NCBI GenBank assembly: GCA_022510705.1 | Contig: JAFLSX010000002.1 | Span: 1-64,000 of the forward strand | DNA from: Lachnospiraceae bacterium | Lineage (GTDB): Bacteria > Bacillota > Clostridia > Lachnospirales > Lachnospiraceae | Length of the DNA: 64,000 nt | Direction of reading: 5' to 3' | Part shown: piece after piece, positions 1 through 8,985 of the stretch | Layout: each line of letters starts with the position of its first letter | Position numbering within the stretch: the stretch's first letter is position 1 | The notes under the pieces: model-generated | Databases searched by the model: none | What the model saw: only the letters and a program-made list of their open reading frames with translations | What the model was told of the DNA's origin: nothing | Made by a program: the position numbers and the translations under genes

Positions 1-648
1 TTCAAGGGAAATGTTGAAATTATAATAGTATGTAATCGCTGTACAGATAAAACAGAAGAAATTGCAAGAAGTAACGGAGCTGTCGTTGTTACGAATCAAG
101 ATCGCTGCATTGCAAAAGTGCGTAATACAGGAATTAATTCTGCAAGGGGTAAAATAATTGTTACTATTGACTGTGATAATCGTATGACAAAGGGAACAAT
201 ATCAGAAATATATCACTTGCTAAAAAGTGGTGAGTATATAGGCGGTGGGGCACCGATCAGGTTTGAAAGATATTCATTTCCTCTTTGGTGTAACGATATT
301 ATGTGCAGAATATCATTCGCAATTACAGGTTTATATAGCGGTATTTTCTGGGCCACAAAAGAAACTTTTGATTCTATAGGCGGTTTTGTAGAAAAGAAAG
401 CAATGGAAGACGTTGCGACGGCAAAGATGCTTAAGAAATATGGTAAATCGAAGGGAAAGAAATATACCACACTTAGAAAGAATTATCTTATTAATTCTAC
501 AAGAAAATACGATGATTTAGGGGATTGGTTATATTTTAAATTGATGGTTAAAAATGCGGGAATCCTTATAAAAGCTGCGTTGGGAAATACGGAAGGGTAC
601 GACAGATTGCTCGATGAAATATTTTATGATTATAATGATAATCATTGA
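1..648 (+). CDS. Family 2 glycosyltransferase, 5'-truncated by window edge
   Basis: Frame open from base 1 (FKGNVEIIIVCNRCTDKTEEIARSNGAVVV...GKIIVTIDCDNRM), GT-A-like 'VIVVCN..CTDKT' and 'DCDNRM' motifs; stop at 648. Confidence 0.8.
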   Translation, partial: FKGNVEIIIVCNRCTDKTEEIARSNGAVVVTNQDRCIAKVRNTGINSARGKIIVTIDCDNRMTKGTISEIYHLLKSGEYIGGGAPIRFERYSFPLWCNDIMCRISFAITGLYSGIFWATKETFDSIGGFVEKKAMEDVATAKMLKKYGKSKGKKYTTLRKNYLINSTRKYDDLGDWLYFKLMVKNAGILIKAALGNTEGYDRLLDEIFYDYNDNH

Positions 649-869
649 TATTTGACACCCATTTATTCGGTGGATGGTAGTTGACAGACCGAATATAGTG
701 CAATAAAAAAATTATCAGGAAAATGTGACATTAAAAAATGTTGTGAATTTCCTCAACGTGCCATACTGTTAGGCGCCAAAGCCGAAGGGGACGTGGAAAA
801 AGGCGGAAAGCTGTGTAGTCAGAGTATGCAGCAATCACTATAATAATTCTACTAGTTATATAGAGAAAG

Positions 870-1217
870 TTTAGGTTTTTCTTGGAAAAATCTGCAAGTC
901 TAAAAAAGGTTCGGCATTATGTGATACAGATTCAAATCCGGACAGAGGTGCTAAAAAATCTTACGGAAGATTTGCCAAAGACCCCGGTTTGACGTGAATT
1001 GGATATCAGTGCCTTAAACCGTATTTTTTCAAATATCATAAGCAACGTATTGAAATATGCGGATGGAGATTTCTCGGTATACATGAATAAAGATGGGACT
1101 ATTGCAAAACTATTGACAGAGCGCATGGGAGGTCTGATCAGAGCTGATTACAGTGATAAAAAGCTATCCATCACGGTACAATTTTCGAATGCCTTGGAAT
1201 CTGTATCCGAAAAATAA
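870..1217 (+). pseudogene. Decayed sensor histidine kinase C-terminal fragment
   Basis: IQIRTEVLKNLTEDLPKTPV*RELDISALNRIFSNIISNVLKYADGDFSVYMNKDGTIAKLLTERMGG...: N-box-like region, in-frame TGA, then a jump to the post-G-box 'IAKLLTERMGG' segment. Confidence 0.65.
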
Positions 1218-1242
1218 TTAATTAATTTAAGGAGGACTTAAA

Positions 1243-2253
1243 ATGAAAGCATTGATAATCGGCGGAACAGGAACTATCAGCAGCGCGGTGGTGCGAAGGC
1301 TTATAGAAAAGAAGTGGGAAGTCTATGTCATCAACAGAGGCACTAAGCAGCCGCCGGAGGGCGTAATATCCATTGTTGCCGATATGAACGATGAGCAGCT
1401 TGTTGCCGAAAAGATTAAGGACATGACTTTTGATGTTGTATGTGAGTTCATTGGTTATGTTCCGGCACAGGTGGAGAGGGATTACAGATTGTTTGCCGGC
1501 AAAACAAACCAGTATATCTTCATCAGTTCCGCTTCGGCATACCATAAGCCTGCCCGCAATTATATTATCACTGAGGGAACGAGTCTGGCCAATCCCTACT
1601 GGCAGTATTCAAGAGATAAGATTGCCTGCGAGGAATTCCTCATGAAAATGTATCGTGAGAACGGATTCCCCGTCACTATCGTTCGCCCCAGCCATACATA
1701 TGACGAGAAGAATGTTCCCCTGGGTGTACATGGCAAAAACGGGTTTTGGCAGGTGATCAAGCGTATACAGGAGGAAAAACCGGTCATCATTCAAGGGGAC
1801 GGTACCTCACTGTGGACACTGACCTTCAATACGGATTTTGCAGTTGGTTTTGTAGGACTTATGGCGAATCCTCATGCAATCGGTGAGGCATTTCATATCA
1901 CCTCGGATGAATCCTTAAGCTGGAACCAGATTTATGAAACGATTGCACAGGCGCTGGGGGTTAAGCTGCATCCGTATCATGTTGCTTCGGAATTTTTAAA
2001 CAGTGTTGGTCCCGACTATGATTATGAGGGCAGTCTGACAGGCGATAAGGCGGTATCGGTCGTATTTGATAACAGCAAGTTAAAAAGAGCAGTGCCTGAG
2101 TTTAAACCGGTTGTCAGCTTTGCGGAGGGTGTGAGAATTGCGCTGAATCATGTACTTGCGCATCCTGAGTGTCAGAAAGATGATCCTGAATTTGACCAAT
2201 GGTGTGATAAAGTGATTGATACGCTGGAAAGGACAAAGGCAGAATTTAAGTAA
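1243..2253 (+). CDS. NAD-dependent epimerase/dehydratase (SDR) family protein
   Basis: N-terminal Rossmann motif ALIIGGTGTISSAVVRRL; RBS aaggagga upstream. Confidence 0.85.
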   Translation: MKALIIGGTGTISSAVVRRLIEKKWEVYVINRGTKQPPEGVISIVADMNDEQLVAEKIKDMTFDVVCEFIGYVPAQVERDYRLFAGKTNQYIFISSASAYHKPARNYIITEGTSLANPYWQYSRDKIACEEFLMKMYRENGFPVTIVRPSHTYDEKNVPLGVHGKNGFWQVIKRIQEEKPVIIQGDGTSLWTLTFNTDFAVGFVGLMANPHAIGEAFHITSDESLSWNQIYETIAQALGVKLHPYHVASEFLNSVGPDYDYEGSLTGDKAVSVVFDNSKLKRAVPEFKPVVSFAEGVRIALNHVLAHPECQKDDPEFDQWCDKVIDTLERTKAEFK

Positions 2254-2327
2254 ATAAAAATAGAAACGGCAGTAAAAAGGGATATAAGAGGGGAAATCTA
2301 TTTATACCAAATATAATCATGAATTTG

Positions 2328-2367
2328 GAAACATTCCTAGACTTAATAGTTAGGGATGTTTCTTTTT
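2328..2367 (+). terminator. Rho-independent terminator
   Basis: GAAACATTCCTA...TAGGGATGTTTC stem followed by TTTTT. Confidence 0.75.
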
Positions 2368-2632
2368 GATGTTCTTTATGCAATAACGGATATTGCAGTT
2401 AGGATTGCCAAAACAATGATTATGATTTATGCTATAAAAGCAAAAGACAGCTTTTGATAAGGAGATACTCAAGCATGAAAAAGCAGGTAAAGTGATTGGG
2501 ATCATAATCTTATGCATAGTGATTGCACTGATAGAAATTGTTATTTTACCCTTTATAATAGCCCCTGTTATTGATAATATTATCCTCATGCGATTTTGAC
2601 TTAAGTGGGCATTAATTTTTCTTGACGAATTC

Positions 2633-2660
2633 ATTTAGATAAGCTAGAATAACAAGTGTT
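2633..2660 (+). promoter_or_regulatory. Promoter of the TetR-MurR pair
   Basis: TTGACG-17 nt-TAGAAT upstream of the TetR gene; GGTTAACC palindrome immediately downstream at about 2663-2670. Confidence 0.55.
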
Positions 2661-2710
2661 ACGGTTAACCATGGACAAACAGTTAGGATAAAAGTGCGAG
2701 GAGGCACGAT

Positions 2711-3253
2711 ATGGCTAGAAAAGAGTCTATTACGATTGAGAATATTTTAGATACTGCCTTTGCAATGGCGAGAGAGGAAGGCTTTTCCAATGTAACGGCC
2801 AGAAAGGTGGCTGCCAAAGCGGGCTGTTCCACCCAGCCGATTTTCAGGGTGTATAAAAACATGGAAGAGTTATGGCAGGCGGTCTATGAGAAAGCAGTAG
2901 TCTTTTTTCGCGACTATTATGATCTGTTTCCCAGAACGGGTACAAAGCCTTTTTCCAATCTGGGTATGGCGTATATAGCCTTTGCCAGAGAGGAAAAGCA
3001 TTTATTCCAGCTGTTATTTTTATCGGATCTGCCCGGTAAAAAGAGCCTTTATGAGGTTTTAAACGGTGACAAGGGAAATGTGCTGGCGGAGATTAACGGA
3101 GCGGCTTCCATGGGCTGTAAGGATCCGCAGGGAATGTTCATGCGTATGTGGCTGTTCATTCACGGAGCGGCATGTATGAGTCTGACAGGAGATTATGATC
3201 TGTCGGATACAGAAACCAAACATTTGTTAGAGCAGGAGTACTTAAATGGATAA
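2711..3253 (+). CDS. TetR/AcrR family transcriptional regulator
   Basis: N-terminal HTH ILDTAFAMAREEGFSNVTARKVAAKAGCSTQPIFRVYKNMEELW. Confidence 0.85.
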   Translation: MARKESITIENILDTAFAMAREEGFSNVTARKVAAKAGCSTQPIFRVYKNMEELWQAVYEKAVVFFRDYYDLFPRTGTKPFSNLGMAYIAFAREEKHLFQLLFLSDLPGKKSLYEVLNGDKGNVLAEINGAASMGCKDPQGMFMRMWLFIHGAACMSLTGDYDLSDTETKHLLEQEYLNG

Positions 3254-4166
3254 GGCGCAGGATCTGATCACCAGAATCAATGACAAATTCCATACCATGA
3301 GCAAAAGCCATAAGGCAATAGCGGGATACATAAAAGAGCATTACGACCAGGCGGTCTTTATGACAGCCGCAAAGCTGGGAGAGGCTCTGGGTATCAGTGA
3401 ATCCACTGTGGTACGCTTTGCCTCCGGTTTAGGATACGAGGGTTATCCGGAGTTTCAAAAAGAACTGGAGGAATGGGTAAAAAATAAACTTTCCGATGTG
3501 CAGCGTATCAATGTAAAATACGGACACAGCAGCCAGTCGGAAATTCTTTCCTCCGTACTGGGGGCCGATATTGAAAAGATACAGGACACCATTGTCAATC
3601 TGGATCCCCATGCTTTTGAAATGGCGGTCTCCGCTATATTGGAGGCCAGAACGGTCTATATTATCGGCTTAAGAAGCTGTGCGCCTTTGGCAGATTTTCT
3701 GCAGTTTTATCTCAATATGATCAGACCGGGCGTGGTGCTTTTAAATACCACCAGCGTCAGTGAAACCTTTGAGCAGATGATACGGATAGATGAAAAGGAC
3801 GCCATTATTGGTATCAGTTTTCCCCGTTACTCCATGCGTACCTTAAAAGCCATGGAATTTGCCAATGACAGGAATGCTAAGGTCATCAGTGTAACAGATT
3901 CCATTCATTCCCCCATGTGCCTGTATTCTTCCCTGAATCTGCTGGCAAGAAGTGATATGGTATCCATTGTAGATTCGCTGGTAGCGCCCCTTAGTGTCAT
4001 CAATGCACTGGTAGTGGCTATGTGCCTAAAGCGTCCCCAGGAGGTCAAGAAGAATTTAGAAGCCTTAGAGGATGCATGGAACAACTATCAGGTATATCTC
4101 AATGACGAAATTAACTTTATTGATGAAGAACCGATTTTGGACAATCCACTTTTTAAAATGCAATAG
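3246..4166 (+). CDS. MurR/RpiR family transcriptional regulator (HTH + SIS domain)
   Basis: HTH_6-like N-terminus (MTAAKLGEALGISESTVVRFASGLGYEGYPEFQKEL) plus SIS-like domain; overlaps TetR stop by 8 nt. Confidence 0.88.
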   Translation: MDKAQDLITRINDKFHTMSKSHKAIAGYIKEHYDQAVFMTAAKLGEALGISESTVVRFASGLGYEGYPEFQKELEEWVKNKLSDVQRINVKYGHSSQSEILSSVLGADIEKIQDTIVNLDPHAFEMAVSAILEARTVYIIGLRSCAPLADFLQFYLNMIRPGVVLLNTTSVSETFEQMIRIDEKDAIIGISFPRYSMRTLKAMEFANDRNAKVISVTDSIHSPMCLYSSLNLLARSDMVSIVDSLVAPLSVINALVVAMCLKRPQEVKKNLEALEDAWNNYQVYLNDEINFIDEEPILDNPLFKMQ

Positions 4167-4187
4167 AAATAGTGAAAAGGCAAAATT

Positions 4188-5438
4188 ATGAGTAAGGTCA
4201 TTATAATTGGCGGCGGAGCGGCAGGGATGATGGCCGCCGTGGCGGCCGCGGAGAACGGACACAGCACCCTGCTTTTGGAAAAGAATGAGAAACTGGGTAA
4301 AAAGCTCTTTATCACAGGAAAGGGGCGCTGTAATGTGACCAATGCCTGTGATACGGAAAGTCTGTTTCAGAATGTTCTTACCAATCCTAAATTTTTATAC
4401 AGCGCTTTTTATAGTTATGATAATCACCGTCTCATGGATTTCTTTGAGAAGGCTGGCTGCCCTTTAAAGACGGAGCGGGGCGAGCGGGTATTTCCGGTTT
4501 CGGATCATTCTTCAGACATCATTAAGGCGCTGGAGAGACAATTACGGGTGTTATCTGTAGAGGTGGCGCTGCATACCTGCGTAAAAGCGCTGCTTTGGGA
4601 GAATACAGGAGAGAAAAAGCGTATCAGAGGTGTCAGACTGCAAAATGGCAGAGAGGAATACGCAGATGCGATAATTGTGGCAACGGGAGGGCTTTCCTAT
4701 GCCGGCACCGGCTCTGACGGAGACGGCTACCGCTTTGCGGAAGAAACTTCGCATAAGCTGACGGAACCCAGACCCGGACTGGTGCCTTTAGAGGCCGAGG
4801 AAGATTTTTGTGCAGAACTGATGGGGTTGTCCCTAAAAAATGTGACAGTATCACTGGTACACGGAAATAAGGAAATCTACAGTGGATTCGGTGAAATGCT
4901 GTTTACGCATTTTGGGGTGAGCGGTCCATTGATCTTAAGCGCGGCAAGCCATTATGTCAAAAAAGCGTGGGGAGAGCGTGCCGCCCTCTATATTGATTTA
5001 AAGCCCGCGCTTTCCATGGAACAGTTGGACAAGCGTCTTTTGCGGGATTTTGAAGAGAATAAGAATAAGGCCTTTAAGAACGCTTTGGGCGGTCTGTTTC
5101 CTGCAAGACTGATTCCTGTCATGCTGGCATGTTCCGGTATAGAGGACGATAAAAAAATAAATGAGATCACCAAAGAAGAAAGAAAGGCATTTGCGGAATT
5201 GATAAAGCGTTTTCCGCTTACGATCACGGGAACCAGAGGGTTTGCGGAAGCCATTATTACGCAAGGAGGCGTTTCTGTAAAGGACATCAATCCTTCTACC
5301 ATGGAATCCAAATTGGTGGACGGATTGTATTTTGCGGGAGAGGTCTTGGATGTGGATGCGCTGACCGGTGGTTTCAATTTACAGATTGCATGGTCCACGG
5401 GGTATCTGGCCGGAAGCAGTATAGCCGCAGACCTGTAG
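4188..5438 (+). CDS. NAD(P)/FAD-dependent oxidoreductase (HI0933/YhiN family)
   Basis: VIIIGGGAAGMMAAVAAAENG, KLGKKLFITGKGRCNVTN, C-terminal GEVLDVDALTGGFNLQIAWSTGYLAG. Confidence 0.9.
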   Translation: MSKVIIIGGGAAGMMAAVAAAENGHSTLLLEKNEKLGKKLFITGKGRCNVTNACDTESLFQNVLTNPKFLYSAFYSYDNHRLMDFFEKAGCPLKTERGERVFPVSDHSSDIIKALERQLRVLSVEVALHTCVKALLWENTGEKKRIRGVRLQNGREEYADAIIVATGGLSYAGTGSDGDGYRFAEETSHKLTEPRPGLVPLEAEEDFCAELMGLSLKNVTVSLVHGNKEIYSGFGEMLFTHFGVSGPLILSAASHYVKKAWGERAALYIDLKPALSMEQLDKRLLRDFEENKNKAFKNALGGLFPARLIPVMLACSGIEDDKKINEITKEERKAFAELIKRFPLTITGTRGFAEAIITQGGVSVKDINPSTMESKLVDGLYFAGEVLDVDALTGGFNLQIAWSTGYLAGSSIAADL

Positions 5439-5463
5439 AGCAGTATAAAAGGAGAACATTCAT

Positions 5464-6138
5464 ATGAGTTATTGTGTTGCCATAGATGGTCCCGCAGGAG
5501 CGGGAAAGAGTACTATTGCAAGACTGGTTGCAAAGAAGATGAATCTGGTATATGTGGATACCGGGGCTATGTACAGAGCCATGGCATTGTTTATGCTTCG
5601 GGAAAAAGTCTCCCGGGACGATCCGGAAGGCATCAGCAGAAAATGTGAAGAAGCGGACATTACCATAGGCTATGAGAATGGGGAACAGGTAGTCTATTTA
5701 AATGGCGAGAATGTAAATGCTTTTTTGCGCACCGAGGAAGTGAGCGGTATGGCTTCCGTCAGTTCCGCTCAGAAAGCTGTGCGTGTTAAACTGGTAAGTC
5801 TGCAGAAGCAGTTAGCAAAAACTACGGATGTGATCATGGACGGCAGGGACATTGGAACCTGTGTATTACCGGATGCGGATGTTAAGATTTATCTGACTGC
5901 CAGCAGCAGCGTAAGGGCCAAAAGGCGTTACGACGAGCTGCAGGCAAAAGGGGAGAAATGCTCTCTTGCAGAGATAGAACAGGATATTATTGACAGGGAT
6001 TATCGGGATATGCATAGGGAGGAATCCCCTCTGCGCCGGGCCGAGGATGCCATCTTGGTGGATACTTCCGATATGACCATAGAAGAGGTGGCGGAGAAGA
6101 TTTCGGGCATCTGTGAAGCAAAGAAAAGGAGTTTTTGA
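5464..6138 (+). CDS. cmk: (d)CMP kinase
   Basis: VAIDGPAGAGKSTIARLVAKKMNLVYVDTGAMYRA; DGRDIGTCVLPDADVKIYLTAS. Confidence 0.95.
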   Translation: MSYCVAIDGPAGAGKSTIARLVAKKMNLVYVDTGAMYRAMALFMLREKVSRDDPEGISRKCEEADITIGYENGEQVVYLNGENVNAFLRTEEVSGMASVSSAQKAVRVKLVSLQKQLAKTTDVIMDGRDIGTCVLPDADVKIYLTASSSVRAKRRYDELQAKGEKCSLAEIEQDIIDRDYRDMHREESPLRRAEDAILVDTSDMTIEEVAEKISGICEAKKRSF

Positions 6139-6989
6139 TTTTGGAAGTTGTACTGGCAAAGAGTATGGGATTCTGCTTTGGAGTCAAACGGGCGGTGGAA
6201 ACCGTCTATGAACAGGCAGGAACAGAGGAAGACATCTATACCTACGGCGAGATTGTCAACAATGAAGAAGTGGTGGAGGATCTTCGGAGGAAGGGTGTTA
6301 AGGTAATAGGGAACAGGGAAGAATTAGGAAAAATAGAAAGCGGAACCGTGATCATCCGTGCCCATGGTGTGGCCAGGGATGTATATGAGCAGATTGCCGC
6401 ACAGGGACTTACTTTAATAGACGCTACCTGCCCCTTTGTGAAGCGGATTCACCGAATTGTGGAGAGCGAGAGTGAAGCCGGCAGGCAGATAGTGGTTGTT
6501 GGCAGCCCGCAGCATCCGGAAGTAGAGGGAATCGTAGGATGGTGTAAAACGCCGGCAGTCATTATTGAAACGGTGGAAGAAGCGGAGGCTTACAGACCGA
6601 CAGAGGACAAGGCTCTCTGCATTGTATCTCAAACGACATTTAACTACAAGAAATTTCAAGATATAGTTGAAATTTTTGAGAGAAAAGACTATAATGTTAA
6701 TATTGCAAAGACTATCTGCAATGCAACAGAAGAACGGCAGAAAGAGGCAAAGGATATAGCAGCCTCCGTAGATGCGATGATAGTCATAGGAGGCAAGCAC
6801 AGCTCCAATACTAGGAAGTTATATGAGATTTGCAGCAGGGAATGTGCTAGGACCTATTTTATACAGACACTGGATGACTTGCATTTAGAACTACCTAAAT
6901 CTGTCCGACTGGTGGGTATTACGGCTGGGGCGTCAACCCCAAACAATATAATTGAGGAGGTTCAAAATTATGTCAGAATTAACTTTTGA
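6135..6989 (+). CDS. ispH: 4-hydroxy-3-methylbut-2-enyl diphosphate reductase
   Basis: KSMGFCFGVKRAVE, VIIRAHGV, DATCPFVKRIH, GGKHSSNTRKL, TAGASTPNNIIEEV; TTG start (6135 or 6141). Confidence 0.95.
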   Translation: MILEVVLAKSMGFCFGVKRAVETVYEQAGTEEDIYTYGEIVNNEEVVEDLRRKGVKVIGNREELGKIESGTVIIRAHGVARDVYEQIAAQGLTLIDATCPFVKRIHRIVESESEAGRQIVVVGSPQHPEVEGIVGWCKTPAVIIETVEEAEAYRPTEDKALCIVSQTTFNYKKFQDIVEIFERKDYNVNIAKTICNATEERQKEAKDIAASVDAMIVIGGKHSSNTRKLYEICSRECARTYFIQTLDDLHLELPKSVRLVGITAGASTPNNIIEEVQNYVRINF

Positions 6990-8127
6990 ACAAATGTTGA
7001 ATGAAGAATCATTAAAGACAATACACACGGGAGAGATAGTTGACGGTACTGTTATTGATGTTAAGCCCGAGCAAATCGTACTTAATATCAACTACAAGTC
7101 AGACGGTATTCTTAGCAAGAGTGAGTACACAAATGATCCGGGTGTAGATTTGACGACCGTGGTAAATGTAGGTGATACCATGACGGTTAAGGTGATCAAA
7201 GTCAATGACGGAGAGGGACAGGTTCTCTTAAGTTACAAGCGTCTTGCAGCAGAAAGAGGCAACAAGAGAATCGAAGAGGCTTACAACAATAAAGAAGTAT
7301 TAAAGGCTACTGTAGCACAGGTACTGGACGGTGGTCTGAGCGTCATTGTGGACGAGGTCAGAATTTTTATTCCCGCCAGCCTGGTTTCCGATACTTATGA
7401 AAAAGATTTGAGTAAGTATGCAGGAGAAGAGATTGAATTCGTAATCAGTGAATATAATCCTAAGAGAAGAAGATATATCGGTGACAGAAGACAGTTGGTT
7501 GCCGCTAAGAAGGCAGAGTTACAGAAGGAACTCTTTGAGCGTATCAAAGAGGGAGATGTTGTGGAAGGTACCGTAAAGAACGTTACCGACTTTGGTGCAT
7601 TTATTGACTTGGGTGGTGCAGACGGTCTGCTTCATATTTCCGAAATGTCCTGGGGACGTATTGAGCATCCTAAGAAGGTCTTCAAGGTAGGCGATACCTT
7701 AAAGGTTTTGATCAAGGAGATCAACGGCAGTAAGATTGCGTTGAGTTTGAAGTTTGATGAACTGAATCCTTGGAAGGATGCTGCCGGCAAATATGCGGTT
7801 GGTACGGAAGTAAGCGGCGTTGTTGCCAGAATGACTGACTTTGGTGCATTTGTGGAGCTGGAGCCGGGTGTGGATGCATTGCTGCATGTTTCCCAAATTT
7901 CCAGAGAACATATTGAAAAGCCCGCTGATGTACTGAAGGTAGGAGATACCATTACTGCAAAGATTGTGGATTTCAATGAAGAGGATAAGAAAATCAGCTT
8001 AAGTATCAAAGCCCTGCTGGCTCCCGAGCCTGAAGTGGAAAAGGAAGAGGCTGTAGAGGACGATGGAGAAGTTGTATCCGTGGATATTGATGCAGTCATT
8101 GCGGCAGAGGAAAGCGAAGCTGAATAA
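6970..8127 (+). CDS. rpsA: 30S ribosomal protein S1-like, four S1 domains
   Basis: Repeated S1 motifs (GTVKNVTDFGAFIDLGGADGLLHISEMSW...); RBS gaggagg before ATG 6970; overlaps ispH by 20 nt in another frame. Confidence 0.92.
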   Translation: MSELTFEQMLNEESLKTIHTGEIVDGTVIDVKPEQIVLNINYKSDGILSKSEYTNDPGVDLTTVVNVGDTMTVKVIKVNDGEGQVLLSYKRLAAERGNKRIEEAYNNKEVLKATVAQVLDGGLSVIVDEVRIFIPASLVSDTYEKDLSKYAGEEIEFVISEYNPKRRRYIGDRRQLVAAKKAELQKELFERIKEGDVVEGTVKNVTDFGAFIDLGGADGLLHISEMSWGRIEHPKKVFKVGDTLKVLIKEINGSKIALSLKFDELNPWKDAAGKYAVGTEVSGVVARMTDFGAFVELEPGVDALLHVSQISREHIEKPADVLKVGDTITAKIVDFNEEDKKISLSIKALLAPEPEVEKEEAVEDDGEVVSVDIDAVIAAEESEAE

Positions 8128-8156
8128 TATTTTAAATGAGAATATGAGGTATTAGT

Positions 8157-8933
8157 ATGTCGAATGATTATGAGTATTTGAAGAAAGCTATTTTTGATCT
8201 GACTTCTATTGACTTAAACGCCTACAAAGAGCAGCAGATGAAGCGTCGTATAGACACGCTGATCACTAAGAATGGTATCAAGGAATATGAAAAGTATGTC
8301 AATCTGTTAAAGACAGATCAGAGTAAATTTGAGGAATTTGTCAATTACCTAACGATAAACGTTTCCGAATTTTACCGTAATCCCGATCAGTGGGAGGTGT
8401 TGGATAAGGAAGTTTTTCCGGAACTGATCGGTAAGTTTGGAAAGAATTTGAAAATTTGGAGTGCGGCCTGCTCCACGGGAGATGAACCCTATTCTCTGGT
8501 AATGGCATTGTCCAGACATCTGCCTTTAAATCAGATCAAGATTATGGCAACAGATATTGATAAACAGGTTATTGCAAAAGCTAAGGTGGGACTCTACGGA
8601 GAGAAAAGTCTGGCGGGAGTGCCGGCTGATCTAAAGCAGAAGTATTTTACCAAGATTGGACCGTCTTATCAGATTTCCCAGGAAATCAAGGACAGAGTAG
8701 AGTTTAAGCAGCATAATCTCTTAAAGGATGCATATCCTACAGACTGTCATTTGATTGTGTGCAGGAATGTTTTGATTTACTTCAAAGAAGATGCAAAAGA
8801 AGCAATTTATAAAAAATTTGAGAGTGCATTAAAGCCGGGCGGAATTTTATTTATCGGCAGTACGGAACAAATCATTACATACAGGGAAATCGGCTATGAA
8901 AGGAAGAATTCCTTTTTCTATCTGAAACCTTAA
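8157..8933 (+). CDS. CheR-type protein-glutamate O-methyltransferase
   Basis: ISEFYRNPDQWEVL, IWSAACSTGDEPYSLVMAL, HLIVCRNVLIYF. Confidence 0.9.
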   Translation: MSNDYEYLKKAIFDLTSIDLNAYKEQQMKRRIDTLITKNGIKEYEKYVNLLKTDQSKFEEFVNYLTINVSEFYRNPDQWEVLDKEVFPELIGKFGKNLKIWSAACSTGDEPYSLVMALSRHLPLNQIKIMATDIDKQVIAKAKVGLYGEKSLAGVPADLKQKYFTKIGPSYQISQEIKDRVEFKQHNLLKDAYPTDCHLIVCRNVLIYFKEDAKEAIYKKFESALKPGGILFIGSTEQIITYREIGYERKNSFFYLKP

Positions 8934-8934
8934 A

Positions 8935-8980
8935 TCAAAAAAGAATTAGGGTATGTACCGAAAGGTACATACCCTATTGT
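8935..8980. terminator. Bidirectional terminator between convergent genes
   Basis: Perfect 13-bp stem TAGGGTATGTACC-GAAA-GGTACATACCCTA at 8947-8976 with flanking A/T tracts. Confidence 0.8.
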
Positions 8981-8985
8981 TATGT

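Noticed and set aside
653-870. Intergenic stretch with a small inverted repeat ATTCGGT...ACCGAAT, considered as an insertion-element end
   Set aside because: No transposase, target duplication or matching second end found.
2425-2600. Possible small membrane protein (KEILKHEKAGKVIGIIILCIVIALIEIVILPFIIAPVIDNIILMRF)
   Set aside because: Hydrophobic open frame but no convincing start codon in that frame; may be a gene remnant, too weak to annotate.
4988-5398. 136-aa minus-strand ORF within the flavoprotein gene
   Set aside because: Antisense to a well-supported oxidoreductase CDS.
7632-8099. 155-aa minus-strand ORF in the S1 gene
   Set aside because: Ser/Thr-rich antisense frame opposite a clear S1-domain protein.
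6135-8127. IspH-S1 fusion protein
   Set aside because: The two genes are in different frames and the S1 gene has its own RBS and ATG.
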